In this document: one piece after another, positions 25,534 to 34,394 of the stretch | Position numbering within the stretch: position 1 is the stretch's first letter | Layout of the letters: each line of letters starts with the position of its first letter | NCBI RefSeq assembly: GCF_007990445.1 | Contig: NZ_AP019841.1 | Coordinates: 310,001 to 374,000, forward strand | Origin: Leptotrichia wadei | GTDB taxonomy: Bacteria > Fusobacteriota > Fusobacteriia > Fusobacteriales > Leptotrichiaceae | DNA length: 64,000 nucleotides | Reading direction: 5' to 3' | Program-made: the position numbers and the translations under genes | The notes under the pieces: model-generated | Told to the model about the DNA's origin: nothing | Database searches by the model: none | Seen by the model: only the letters and a program-made list of their open reading frames with translations

Positions 25534-27726
25534 TTATTTTATACCATGTTTTACCCTGTCATGTTCTTCAGCTTGCTTAGCGCTGTTCCAGCTGTCTAAA
25601 TCTCCTGTCAGATAGCCTGTTATTCTTCTAATTCTAGAAATATTATGACTTCCGCAAATTGGGCATTTATCATAAATTATTGCTTCTGTTCCACAATCTC
25701 TGCATCTGTCAACTGGATGGTTTATTGAACCGTAACCAATTCCAGAATCCTTCATAACCTTTACGATTTTTAACATGACACCTATATTTTTTCGTGCTTC
25801 CCCATCTAATTCCACATAGGTAATATGTCCACCTCTTGTCAATTTATGAAATGGAGCTTCCTTTCTAATTTTATCAAAAAGGCTAATTTCCTTTTTTACA
25901 TCAATGTGAAATGAATTTACATAATAATCTCTATCTGTCACATTCTTGATTACACCAAATTCATCCCTGTCAATACGTAAAAATCTTCCTGCCAAACTTT
26001 CTGCCGGAGTTGCCAAAATTGAATAATTCAAATGATACTTATCTCTAAATTCATCTGCAACTGCACCCATTTTTTCAATCGTATCATAAAGCACCTTATA
26101 AGCAACTTCACTTGTTCCGTGTTCTGCATCAAATAAAGCATACATCGCATTTGCCCCTCCAACAAAACCAATTGAAAGAGAACCTGTATTTATTGTATCT
26201 CCAACTTCATCATTTCCATCTTTTCCCCCAAGCCCTTTCCATAAATTATTGCTTCTCATAAATGGGAATTGTTTTGCCAAAGCTGTTTTTTGAAAATTAT
26301 AACGCTCATAAAGCTGATCTCCAACTAAATATGTTGCTTCCAGCACTCTTCTTTGAAATTTTCCTGTCAAAAGTTCAATTTTTTTATTATTTTTTTCTTC
26401 TTCATTCGCAAATTTTCCATCTTTTTCCATTTCTGCAATCTCTTTTTCTACATTTTTTCTAGTCAAAATCGCAATTCTGGGGAAATTAATACTTGTAAAA
26501 GACAAGTTCCCACGTCCAAGGCTAGTTTTTTCACCATTTACATTTTCAAATACACGTGTTCGGCAGCCCATTGTTGCAATTTCATATTTATATCTTTCAG
26601 GATCATCCATTCTCCATTTTTCGTGTTTGTTAAATTCTGAATCTAAAAATACAAAGTTTGGAAATAATCTTCTGCTTGAAGTTTCACAAGATAATAATAG
26701 CAAATCGAAATTTGGTGTTTCAAAAAGTGATTTTTTATTTTGTAAATTATCATCATAAGAAATTTTTTGTTTTTTTACAGTTTCTAAAATTCCATCAAAG
26801 TCGCTTCTAGCTAAATCGTAGTCATTTTCAGAATAATTAAGCCCTTCCTTTACCTTAAAAATTTGTATTGGAAAAATTGGAGTTTCATTTTTACCGAGTC
26901 CGCTTGATGTCGCCTTTAATAATTCACGGATAACCATTCTACCTTCTTCTGAAGTGTCAGTTCCATAATTTATTGAAGAAAAGACAACTTGATTTCCACC
27001 ACGAGAGTGCATTGTGTTCAAATTATGTAAAAATCCTTCCATTGCCTGATAAGTTTCATTTTGAGTATCATCATAAGCCTCAACTAGCAATTTAATTAAA
27101 TCATCTCTATTTATTTTAAAGTATTCTTCCAGTAATTTGATTTCATTTTCATTGCATTTAATTGAAGAAACATTTTTTTTCAAAAATTCTTTTGCATTTT
27201 TTTCATATTCTTGTATAATTTCCACTCCATTTTTTATTTCTACAAAGCTCAAAATTCTTCTTTTCAAATGACGTCTAAACGATTTTAACACACCTTTTGC
27301 CATATAGAAGTCAAATGCTGGTATTGCCTGTCCGCCATGCTGTTCATTCTGGTTTGTCTGAAAAATAATGGTAGCAAGTGTCGCATAAGTGGAAATACTC
27401 TGTGCTTCCCGAATATATCCGTGCTTAGTATAAAAACCATTCTCAAACATGTCTGCCAAGTCATATTGCAGACAAGTTGTAGTTTTGCTGGAATAAAAAT
27501 CCAAATCGTGAATATGAATAAGCCCTTTTTCGTGAGCTTCCTTAAATCTTGGTGAAACTAAATTTTCCAAAGCATAAATTTTTGATACTTCACTTGCAAA
27601 CTTCATCATTTGCCCTGCTGGTGTCATTGAAGACATATTGGCATTTTCATTGCACGTATCGTTGCTTTCGACATTCACTATTCCTGCTATTATATTTTTT
27701 AAATTTTCTGTTAATTGTGGTTGCAT
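25534..27726 (-). CDS. nrdD: Anaerobic (class III) ribonucleoside-triphosphate reductase
   Basis: A 731-residue, oxygen-sensitive enzyme reducing ribonucleotides to deoxyribonucleotides with a glycyl radical. It has the C-terminal zinc site (two CXXC pairs, CRDC and CPIC) and the glycyl-radical segment ITGYLTGD near the end. The start is the ATG at 27726 with GGGAGG upstream; an earlier in-frame ATG would add 18 unlikely residues. The usual N-terminal ATP-cone is short or absent, as the protein begins near the catalytic core. Confidence 0.95.
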   Translation of the reverse strand: MQPQLTENLKNIIAGIVNVESNDTCNENANMSSMTPAGQMMKFASEVSKIYALENLVSPRFKEAHEKGLIHIHDLDFYSSKTTTCLQYDLADMFENGFYTKHGYIREAQSISTYATLATIIFQTNQNEQHGGQAIPAFDFYMAKGVLKSFRRHLKRRILSFVEIKNGVEIIQEYEKNAKEFLKKNVSSIKCNENEIKLLEEYFKINRDDLIKLLVEAYDDTQNETYQAMEGFLHNLNTMHSRGGNQVVFSSINYGTDTSEEGRMVIRELLKATSSGLGKNETPIFPIQIFKVKEGLNYSENDYDLARSDFDGILETVKKQKISYDDNLQNKKSLFETPNFDLLLLSCETSSRRLFPNFVFLDSEFNKHEKWRMDDPERYKYEIATMGCRTRVFENVNGEKTSLGRGNLSFTSINFPRIAILTRKNVEKEIAEMEKDGKFANEEEKNNKKIELLTGKFQRRVLEATYLVGDQLYERYNFQKTALAKQFPFMRSNNLWKGLGGKDGNDEVGDTINTGSLSIGFVGGANAMYALFDAEHGTSEVAYKVLYDTIEKMGAVADEFRDKYHLNYSILATPAESLAGRFLRIDRDEFGVIKNVTDRDYYVNSFHIDVKKEISLFDKIRKEAPFHKLTRGGHITYVELDGEARKNIGVMLKIVKVMKDSGIGYGSINHPVDRCRDCGTEAIIYDKCPICGSHNISRIRRITGYLTGDLDSWNSAKQAEEHDRVKHGIK

Positions 27727-27836
27727 TTTTATTCCTCCCTTATTTTTACTTTCATACTTTTCCACTTTTCTGCAAACCATCAACTTCCCTTATCCCTCTA
27801 AACATATCTAATTCATTCAGGCCTTTTTTACCTGAA

Positions 27837-27891
27837 ACACTATATATTGTTTTCATAACATAATGATAACACAATATTTTGTGTTTTTCAA
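27837..27891 (-). promoter_or_regulatory. nrdDG promoter with two NrdR boxes
   Basis: Two 16-bp boxes, 27837-27852 (ACACTATATATTGTTT) and 27869-27884 (ACACAATATTTTGTGT), lie 32 bases apart, the three-turn spacing typical of NrdR operators. A -35 TTGAAA (27886-27891) and -10 TATCAT (27863-27868) enclose the second box exactly in the 17-base spacer. This predicts repression by dATP-loaded NrdR, whose gene is not in the window. Confidence 0.85.
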
Positions 27892-28241
27892 GTTTCATAA
27901 AAAAAATATATAATTTCATAGTTCCCTATTTTTTCGAATTTTTAGATTTTTTATACTATTAATTAGGATAAAAAAAATTTATTTATCTTATTTTAATTAT
28001 ATATATCATAAATTTTTGAATTTGTTATGAGCTTACTATTTATAATATTTCTTATTTAAATGTTAGATTTTGTATGAATTTTTTAAATAAAAAATTTAGA
28101 TTTCTTATTATAAAATAAATAAAATACAGTTTTTTGTTCTTCTAACTAAGTTAGTATTCGATATATTTTAGAGGTAGACAAAGTAAATTAGAAAAATTTT
28201 AAACGAATGGAGCCTTGTATTGGAGAAAAGTAATATAAAAA

Positions 28242-28274
28242 GGATTGTTTCATATAATTTATAAAAAACAATCC
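28242..28274 (-). terminator. Terminator of the metal ABC transporter operon
   Basis: Nine-bp stem GGATTGTTT with AAACAATCC, followed on the minus strand by five T. It lies 120 bases after the last permease gene. Confidence 0.65.
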
Positions 28275-28299
28275 ATAATAGTTGATTTATTTTAGATTT

Positions 28300-28385
28300 A
28301 TTAATTAAAAAAATAGAAATTTAGTAATAAGAGATTTTGTCCCTTTGTTAAATAAGAATTTATAATAAATTTTCTGTTTGAATGG
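28300..28385 (+). repeat. Dispersed repeat family 2, partial copy
   Basis: Keeps AAAAAATAGAAATTTAG and CCCTTTGTTAAATAAGAATT with TATAATAAATTTTCTG. The left arm of the central hairpin is lost. Confidence 0.5.
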
Positions 28386-28393
28386 ATATAATA

Positions 28394-29488
28394 TTAGATA
28401 TTTAGTAAATATTTTTCTCCTTTTTCAGAAACCTTGAAAACATCATTATCCACATAAATATATTTTTCCTTTTTTGCCTTTTCAATAACTTTATCTAAAA
28501 AGCTTTTATTCCAACGAAGATGGTTATCAATCGTTTCAGTTCCACATTCATCTTTTTCATGTTTAGTATTAGCATGGTTAGACAAATGGATTAAAAGAAT
28601 TCTAACTGAAAAAATCATTTTTTGGCTTCTTTTACGATTAATTGTAAAAATTAGACCTTTTTTAGGAGAAAAAATTAATGTTAAAAGAAAAATTACTCCT
28701 ATTATTACTGCGATACTTCCCGCTATTGAAATATCAAAAAATCTTGCAAAATGAAATCCAATGATACTTGCTACAGCTCCCAGAACGAGGCTTAATCCTA
28801 TCATTACTTTTAGCTTATCTGTTAATAAATACGCTGTAATTGGAGGCCCAATCATAAATGCAACCACCAGTATTGAACCTACTGCCTCAAATGAGGATAC
28901 TGCTGTCATTGATACAAGCGACATCAGCATATAGTGAATTAATATCGGCTTCATTCCAAGCGTTATTGCAAGAGCCTTGTCAAATACCGAAATTTTTAAT
29001 TCCTTGAAAAAAATAACAACAAAAGATAAATTTATTAAAAATACGATAAAAGTTGCAACTAATCCTTTAGCAATGCTAAATCCAAATATCTGTATCCGAT
29101 TAAATGGTGCAAATGCCAGTTCTCCCAGTAATACTGAATCAACATCCAAATGTACATTTCCAGCATATCTTGAAATTAAAATTACCGCAATACTGAATAA
29201 CAGCGGAAAAACCACTCCAATTGCAGAATCTTCCTTGACAAGTCTTGTTGAATTAAGAAGTTCCACAAGGTAAACGGTTAAAACTCCAACTATTCCCGCA
29301 CCAACGATTAACAAGGGAGAATTTAAGTCATGAACTGCAAAAAATGCAACTACAATTCCAAGTAAGATAGTGTGCGTAATCGCATCCGAAACCATTGCCA
29401 TACTTTTTAAAACCAGAAATGTTCCTAAAATCGAGCAGGCACTTGCCACCATTATCGCAATTAATTGTATTTCCAATGAAAAATTCAT
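28394..29488 (-). CDS. Metal ABC transporter permease with C-terminal winged-helix-like extension (TroD-like)
   Basis: A 364-residue inner-membrane permease of the Mn/Zn/Fe ABC-3 family (TroC/TroD, MntB). About eight hydrophobic segments fill residues 1-275, with family motifs AITHTILLG and SVSMTAVSSFEAVGSIL-like sequence. The last ~75 residues are soluble and basic, ending FKVSEKGEKYLLN. They resemble the winged-helix end of DtxR-type regulators, a fusion known in TroD-like proteins. It is the last gene of the operon, three bases after its sister permease. Confidence 0.88.
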   Translation of the reverse strand: MNFSLEIQLIAIMVASACSILGTFLVLKSMAMVSDAITHTILLGIVVAFFAVHDLNSPLLIVGAGIVGVLTVYLVELLNSTRLVKEDSAIGVVFPLLFSIAVILISRYAGNVHLDVDSVLLGELAFAPFNRIQIFGFSIAKGLVATFIVFLINLSFVVIFFKELKISVFDKALAITLGMKPILIHYMLMSLVSMTAVSSFEAVGSILVVAFMIGPPITAYLLTDKLKVMIGLSLVLGAVASIIGFHFARFFDISIAGSIAVIIGVIFLLTLIFSPKKGLIFTINRKRSQKMIFSVRILLIHLSNHANTKHEKDECGTETIDNHLRWNKSFLDKVIEKAKKEKYIYVDNDVFKVSEKGEKYLLNI

Positions 29489-29491
29489 AAT

Positions 29492-30448
29492 TTATTTCCC
29501 CCTTTCCAAATTATTCATTTTTAAACTATTTAATTCAGATTTTTTATTTTCAAGTTTTTTCTTAAATTCTTTTTTTCTTTTCTGATTTCTTATAATTTTA
29601 AATACAATCCCTCTTTTATTTGAAAAAAGAATACTAATAATTACAATTATACTTATAATTATGACAATAACAGGCCCGGTAGGCAAATTACTTTCACTTA
29701 TACTAATCAAAGTTCCAAGCAGACCTGATATTCCTCCAAAAAATGCCGCCAAAATTACCATAATCGAAAGTTTGTCTGTCCATTGCCGTGCTGCAACTGC
29801 TGGAGAAATAAGCATCGCACTTATTAAAATTACTCCTGCCGCTTGAATACCAATTATTACGGTTGTTACAATCAATATGGAAATTAATATTTCGATTTTC
29901 TTGCTTGGAAATCCCAATGTTTTAGCAAAATCAGAGTCAAACGAAACAATTTTAAATTCCTTCCAGAAAAGAATAATTATAATTAAAAGAATAATCCCTG
30001 TAATGAAGATAATATTTACATCTCTTTTAATAAATGTCGATGCTTGCCCAAAAATAAATTTATTTAATCCCGATTTATTTGCACCCGGCAATTTATTCAA
30101 ATAAGAAAGTAAAACTAACCCTAACCCAAAAAATACTGATAAAATCAATGCTAAAGCACTATCAAATTTTATTTTTGTATAATTTTGAATTAATTGGATT
30201 AAACCAATACATACAATTCCTGTTATTAAGGCACCAAGCAGCAAAACTTCTGTATTTTTCACGTTTGTAAATAAAAAAGCTAAGCAAACTCCGGGAAGTG
30301 AAGCATGAGAAACTGCATCTCCCAATAAACTTTGCTTTCGTAAAACGGCAAAACATCCAAGTATTCCTGAAACCATTCCAAGCAATAGACAACCAAGTGC
30401 AACTGTTCTGAATGTATGATCTGTTATAAGAAGATTTAATATATTCAT
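29492..30448 (-). CDS. Metal ABC transporter permease (TroC-like)
   Basis: A 318-residue ABC-3 family permease with about eight membrane segments (MVSGILGCFAVLRKQSLLGD, SHASLPGVCLAF and AGVILISAMLISPAVAA are typical). The ATG at 30448 follows GGAGCGATAAA. The longer frame upstream overlaps the ATPase gene and is not used. It pairs with the second permease to form the membrane channel. The basic C-terminal tail is short and coiled. Confidence 0.9.
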   Translation of the reverse strand: MNILNLLITDHTFRTVALGCLLLGMVSGILGCFAVLRKQSLLGDAVSHASLPGVCLAFLFTNVKNTEVLLLGALITGIVCIGLIQLIQNYTKIKFDSALALILSVFFGLGLVLLSYLNKLPGANKSGLNKFIFGQASTFIKRDVNIIFITGIILLIIIILFWKEFKIVSFDSDFAKTLGFPSKKIEILISILIVTTVIIGIQAAGVILISAMLISPAVAARQWTDKLSIMVILAAFFGGISGLLGTLISISESNLPTGPVIVIIISIIVIISILFSNKRGIVFKIIRNQKRKKEFKKKLENKKSELNSLKMNNLERGK

Positions 30449-30449
30449 T

Positions 30450-31226
30450 TTATCGCTCCTTTTCAATTTCAGACAGATTTTCATTATTTTGAGTTGCTTT
30501 TTTACTCTTATATGTTTTTTCAATATTTTCAGGAGTAAAAATTTCTTCCACAGGTCCAGAAGCTATAACAGACACATTTATAAATGTCACATAATCAAAA
30601 TAATCCTTTACTGTCTGCAAATCATGATGAACAACAATTACAGTTTTTTTCTCATCTCGCAATTTTTTTAAAATATTTACAATAGATTTTTCCGTTTTAC
30701 TGTCGACACCTTGAAACGGCTCATCCATAAAATATATTTCAGCATCCTGCACTAATGCCCGTGCCAAAAACACTCTTTGCTGCTGACCACCAGACAACTG
30801 GCTTATTTGCCTATCTGAAAATTCATCCATTTCAACTTTGTGAATCGCTTCTTTCGTTTTTTCTTTATCAATTTTTCTAACTTTCTTTAACCACCCGACT
30901 TTTCCATAACGCCCCATTTCCACAACATCAAATACAGTAGTGGGAAAATCCCAGTCAACACTTCCTCTTTGTGGTACATAAGCTATCTTATCCCGCACTT
31001 TGCTATATTTTTCATTATAAAATCTTACTTCTCCAGTAACAGGCTTTAGTAAATCAAGCATTGCTTTAATTAAAGTAGATTTCCCAGCCCCATTTGGTCC
31101 CACTATAGCCATAAGGACTCCCTTTTTAATGTCAAGCTCAACATCCCACAAAACAGGCTTATCTTCATAAGCTACCGTTAAATCCTCAACCCTTATAATA
31201 ATATCATCAGAAACATTTTGATTCAT
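30450..31226 (-). CDS. Metal ABC transporter ATP-binding protein (TroB-like)
   Basis: A 258-residue ATPase with Walker A GPNGAGKST, signature LSGGQQQR, Walker B IYFMDEP and the switch His in VVHHD. RGSVDWDFPTTVFDVV is typical of Mn/Zn transporter ATPases. It powers the two permeases downstream. AGGAGG lies upstream, and its stop overlaps the permease ribosome region. A 260-base gap with a strong hairpin separates it from the binding-protein gene. Confidence 0.93.
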   Translation of the reverse strand: MNQNVSDDIIIRVEDLTVAYEDKPVLWDVELDIKKGVLMAIVGPNGAGKSTLIKAMLDLLKPVTGEVRFYNEKYSKVRDKIAYVPQRGSVDWDFPTTVFDVVEMGRYGKVGWLKKVRKIDKEKTKEAIHKVEMDEFSDRQISQLSGGQQQRVFLARALVQDAEIYFMDEPFQGVDSKTEKSIVNILKKLRDEKKTVIVVHHDLQTVKDYFDYVTFINVSVIASGPVEEIFTPENIEKTYKSKKATQNNENLSEIEKER

Positions 31227-31394
31227 CTTTCCTCCTTCTCCTAAATTGTAAAACTGTTCTATTTCTGCAAATTTATTTTTTATTTAATGTCTCATTTTGT
31301 CTTAATTTTTAATAATCATTTTGTATTTTTATAAAATAAATTGTTATTAATAAATATTTTCCTTTAATTTTTTATGTTATTTTTTTAATTATTG

Positions 31395-31422
31395 CAAGGG
31401 TATCAATCGCCATACCCTTGCA
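31395..31422. repeat. Strong hairpin between binding-protein and ATPase genes
   Basis: Nine-bp stem GCAAGGGTA with TACCCTTGC and a 10-base loop, with little T run on the minus strand. It may set the ratio of binding protein to transporter by protecting the upstream mRNA or partly ending transcription. The core (CAAGGG...CCCTTG) resembles the centre of the dispersed repeats. Confidence 0.5.
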
Positions 31423-31486
31423 TCCCCGCTTGTCTAAGCATTTTTTGAAAATAAAAATTATGGTCTGAGAAAAGCGAGTTTAATTT

Positions 31487-32422
31487 TTATTTTAAAGCAT
31501 TTACAATGGTATCGGCGTTTGCTTTAACTGTTTTAATATAAGTTTCAGAGTTATGTGCTTTATCTCCTAGCGAATCTGAATACAATTCTCCACCTATTTT
31601 AACTTCTTTTCCTCTAGCTTTTACAGCTTCCTGCAATGCTTCTATACTTTTTTTCGGAACAGAAGATTCTACAAATATTGCTTTTATATTTCTTTGAACA
31701 ATGAAATTGGCTAAGTCGCTTATATTTTTTGTACCAGTTTCAGAATCTGTAGAAACACCTTGTATTGCTTTTACTTCTAGTCCAAATTGTTCTCCAAAGT
31801 AGTTAAATGCATCGTGAGCTGTTACAAGAACTCTGCTTTTTTCAGGAATTTCACTTATTCTTGTTTTTACATAAGTTGTAAGTTCATTTAGTTCAGCTTT
31901 ATATTTTTTCAAGTTTTCTTTGTAGTAGTCACTATTTTTAGGATCAAATTTACTTAATTCAGCTTCGACTGCCTCAGCTTCTTTTTCCCATAATTCTGTA
32001 TTGAACCATACATGCGGATCAGGAGTATTTTGGTCAACTAAATGAATTTTACTTTTATCTAGTTTGTCCCCAACATTTAGTATATTTTTGTTTTGAGAAG
32101 TTAATTTTTCAAAAATTTCTGTCATTTTACCTTCCAGATGTAATCCACCATACACTATAATGTCTGCATTTCCAAGTTTTTCAATATCTCCTGCACTAGC
32201 ACTATACAAATGCGGATCTACTCCTTCTCCCATAAGTCCTGTAACTTCGACTTTATCTCCACCAATTGTTTTTACAAGGTCAGTAAGCATTGTCGTTGTT
32301 GTCGTAACTTTTATTTTTTTTCCTGATGAAGCTCCACCTTTTCCACAAGATATTAGTAGCATCATTGCTACACATACTGCGATTACTAAGTTTAATTTTG
32401 TTAATACGTTGTTTTTACTCAT
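31487..32422 (-). CDS. Metal ABC transporter substrate-binding lipoprotein (TroA/MtsA-like)
   Basis: A 311-residue solute-binding protein of cluster A-I (ZnuA/TroA/MntC). It has a signal peptide ending in the lipobox LISC (Cys ~20), so it is anchored to the membrane facing the periplasm. Metal ligands fit YGGLHLEGK, DPHVWFNTE, VTAHDAFNYF and FVESSVPKKS: three His and a late acidic residue, more typical of Mn or Zn than of Fe-siderophore. The ATG at 32422 follows GGAGGAG and overlaps the regulator stop by eight bases. Confidence 0.93.
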   Translation of the reverse strand: MSKNNVLTKLNLVIAVCVAMMLLISCGKGGASSGKKIKVTTTTTMLTDLVKTIGGDKVEVTGLMGEGVDPHLYSASAGDIEKLGNADIIVYGGLHLEGKMTEIFEKLTSQNKNILNVGDKLDKSKIHLVDQNTPDPHVWFNTELWEKEAEAVEAELSKFDPKNSDYYKENLKKYKAELNELTTYVKTRISEIPEKSRVLVTAHDAFNYFGEQFGLEVKAIQGVSTDSETGTKNISDLANFIVQRNIKAIFVESSVPKKSIEALQEAVKARGKEVKIGGELYSDSLGDKAHNSETYIKTVKANADTIVNALK

Positions 32423-33089
32423 TATCTGTCTCCTCCAAATCTTTATTTTTTTTATAAACCTCAATCATATCTGCTGCATTAAAAGCCACTATTTTTCCAT
32501 TATTTTGCTCACTTTTCAAATATATCGGTCCATTAAACGGATCTTTTCTTTCTACAATATATTTTTCCTTTAAATTTATATCTAAATCCCTTAGATAATC
32601 ATATAATTCTATATTATCTTCCACACTTAATATAACAATTTCATCATCTTCCTCAGCTTCAGATAATTTTATAATATTTTCCTCATCTAAGTTTTCCAAA
32701 TCATAGAAAATCGGGCTTCCGTGCGGACATTCCTTAGGATAAAACAGGAATTTTTCCAGCTTTTGAAGAAGTTTATTGCTAGTTACATGTTCCAAAATTT
32801 CTGCTTCTTTATGCACTTCTTTCTTTTCATATCCCAGCTTTTCAAACAAAAAAACTTCCCAAACCCTATGTTTACGTATAATGTCAAGTGCAAAGCTGTT
32901 CCCTTTTTCAGTAAGTTTTACTGTTTTTTTGTCGATAGTTAAATAATCATCGTTTGCCAACTTTTTTATCATTTCACTAACTGAAGCTGGAGAGATATTT
33001 AAATATTCTGCAAGTTTTTTATTGGAATATTCCTTCTTTTTTTTCAAAGTATATATTCCCTTTAAATAGTCTTCTATACTTCTGCTCAT
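32415..33089 (-). CDS. DtxR/MntR-family metal-dependent regulator (TroR-like)
   Basis: A 224-residue regulator: N-terminal winged helix (LAEYLNISPASVSEMIKKL recognition region), dimerisation/metal-binding domain (HKEAEILEHVTS, ECPHGSPI), and a C-terminal SH3/FeoA-like part. It should bind DNA when loaded with Mn(II) or Fe(II) and repress the operon it heads. A double palindrome directly before its ribosome site supports autoregulation. Confidence 0.92.
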   Translation of the reverse strand: MSRSIEDYLKGIYTLKKKKEYSNKKLAEYLNISPASVSEMIKKLANDDYLTIDKKTVKLTEKGNSFALDIIRKHRVWEVFLFEKLGYEKKEVHKEAEILEHVTSNKLLQKLEKFLFYPKECPHGSPIFYDLENLDEENIIKLSEAEEDDEIVILSVEDNIELYDYLRDLDINLKEKYIVERKDPFNGPIYLKSEQNNGKIVAFNAADMIEVYKKNKDLEETDNE

Positions 33090-33102
33090 CTCAACTCCTT
33101 TC

Positions 33103-33133
33103 AGGTTTAGCTAAACCTAATTTTAAAATTAGG
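33103..33133 (-). promoter_or_regulatory. Double palindromic operator of the metal operon
   Basis: AGGTTTAGCTAAACCT (33103-33118, perfect) overlaps CCTAATTTTAAAATTAGG (33116-33133, perfect), and a further half site AGACCTAA follows. They resemble DtxR/MntR boxes and lie between the promoter and the regulator's start, so bound repressor would block transcription. Confidence 0.75.
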
Positions 33134-33152
33134 AAGACCTAATAACAATAAT

Positions 33153-33181
33153 ATATTAACATTATATACTTTGGTTGTCAA
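33153..33181 (-). promoter_or_regulatory. Promoter of the metal operon
   Basis: -35 TTGACA (33176-33181), 17-base spacer, -10 TAATAT (33153-33158) on the minus strand, about 20 bases before the operator. Confidence 0.65.
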
Positions 33182-33238
33182 GATATTTTTTTAATATGAA
33201 TATTTTTAACATTAAAATAATAAAATTGAGATAAAATA

Positions 33239-33294
33239 AAAAATGCATCTAATAACATCAGATCTTTTATCTGACTATTATAAAATGCATTTTA
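33239..33294. repeat. Long near-perfect palindrome
   Basis: The outer arms AAAATGCAT and ATGCATTTT and the inner arms TAATA and TCAGAT pair with matching sequence on the other side around a CTTTT loop. It could act as a two-way terminator or be the remains of a small palindromic element. Confidence 0.5.
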
Positions 33295-33337
33295 AATCAA
33301 AAGTTATAATGATATTTTCCAAAAAAGCAAATAATAA

Positions 33338-33394
33338 ATCAATTTTATACTAAAATCCTAAAATAAGAATAGGAAATAGTATAAAACTGTTGAT
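33338..33394. repeat. Second long imperfect palindrome
   Basis: ATCAATTTTATACTA pairs with TAGTATAAAACTGTTGAT allowing bulges, with an inner TCCTA/TAGGA pair. Partial likeness to the ends of the second dispersed repeat family (AGTATAAA) is visible. Confidence 0.4.
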
Positions 33395-33458
33395 TTCTCT
33401 CCACTTATATTCTATAATATTTTTTCAAATAATACTGTAACTTATGTTACAAAAAAAC

Positions 33459-33494
33459 TCCCGTTTAAAAAATTTTTTTTAAAACGGGAATTTA
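33459..33494. terminator. Intrinsic terminator, probably bidirectional
   Basis: Arms CTCCCGTTT and AAAACGGGA with A- and T-rich flanks. It probably served the remnant at 33518-33706 on the minus strand. Confidence 0.55.
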
Positions 33495-33517
33495 TACGAT
33501 AATTAATATATCAATTT

Positions 33518-33706
33518 TTATGGTTTCAAAATATTTGCTGAAAATTTATATGAATAATCTTCATTTTTCAAAAATTTTACTGTTCCTATAATATATGAAA
33601 TAATCCAGTAAATCCAAAGTCCAGTAATACATAAGCTAATGGCTGTATAGCTGAAACAATTACAAATTGAGTGAGAATCACAGTAAAGTTCATATTCAGT
33701 ATTTTA
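33518..33706 (-). pseudogene. Possible remnant of a small TM2-like membrane protein gene
   Basis: The minus strand reads about 60 codons to a TAA at 33518 without a start codon. The product includes the hydrophobic ITGLWIYWIISYIIGTVKF and a charged end, like the second half of TM2/DUF4870-type membrane proteins. An upstream stop breaks the frame. It may be a decayed gene; coding status is uncertain. Confidence 0.3.
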
Positions 33707-33783
33707 TATACAATTTGTTTTACTTTTTCAGGCAATTTCTTTTTAGATAGATGTATAATAAATTAATTCTTTCTATTAGATAT

Positions 33784-34362
33784 TTATTTGTCATTTTTTG
33801 GAATAAATTTCCACAATGTCGGAAGTAAAAGTGTTACAGTAGTTGATTTTAATGCATCTCCAGGAAGGAAAGGCAATACACCAATCATAAACGCGTTTTT
33901 TCCAGGTACAAATAATGACAATACTAATGAACCTAATGTTAAAATAATGGCACTTGAAAGTATTAGTGAAAGAATTGTTTTAACATAAGACTTTGTAACA
34001 CCTCTATCTGCTAAATATCCTAAAATTATTGTAGCTGCAATATATCCTAAAATATATCCGCCAGTTGGTGAGAATAATGAACCAGCTTTACCTCCAGCAA
34101 AAATTGGAGCGCCTAAGCTACCTGCCGCAACATAGGAAAGTATAGTTGCAGTTCCCAATTTTCTTCCGTATAATAGTGCCATTAGTGTTACTCCAAATGT
34201 TCCAAGTGAAATTGGTACAGGAGTGTAAGGAAGCGGAATTAAAACTTGAGACATTATTGATAAAAATGCCACTCCGCCCAGCACTAAAAGAATGTTTTTA
34301 AAAGTTTCCTTTTCTTTTGCTTCAATTTTTACAATGTTGCTAATTAATGTATTCTGTTTCAT
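33784..34362 (-). CDS. bioY: Biotin transporter BioY
   Basis: A 192-residue, six-helix S component of the energy-coupling-factor type that captures biotin. The family pattern is clear: PYTPVPISLGTFGV near residue 50, then LGAPIFAGGKAGSLFSPTGGYILGY in the middle. No bioN/bioM or biotin synthesis gene is nearby, so it may use a shared EcfAAT or act alone. A good promoter lies upstream. Confidence 0.95.
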   Translation of the reverse strand: MKQNTLISNIVKIEAKEKETFKNILLVLGGVAFLSIMSQVLIPLPYTPVPISLGTFGVTLMALLYGRKLGTATILSYVAAGSLGAPIFAGGKAGSLFSPTGGYILGYIAATIILGYLADRGVTKSYVKTILSLILSSAIILTLGSLVLSLFVPGKNAFMIGVLPFLPGDALKSTTVTLLLPTLWKFIPKNDK

Positions 34363-34394
34363 AAAAAAAACCTCCAGTTTTATTATTTTATAGT

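Larger units (their letters stand above)
27892..28393. other. Intergenic region: repeat and operon terminator
   Basis: About 500 bases without a gene between the nrdD promoter and the metal transporter operon. It holds the hairpin terminator at 28242-28274 and a copy of a dispersed repeat around 28300-28385. The rest is very AT-rich with no coding signal. Confidence 0.6.
33182..33783. other. Intergenic region with palindromes and a possible gene remnant
   Basis: About 600 bases without an intact gene. It holds two long imperfect palindromes, at 33239-33294 and 33338-33394, a terminator at 33459-33494 and a degraded minus-strand coding stretch at 33518-33706. Nothing else is recognisable. Confidence 0.55.
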
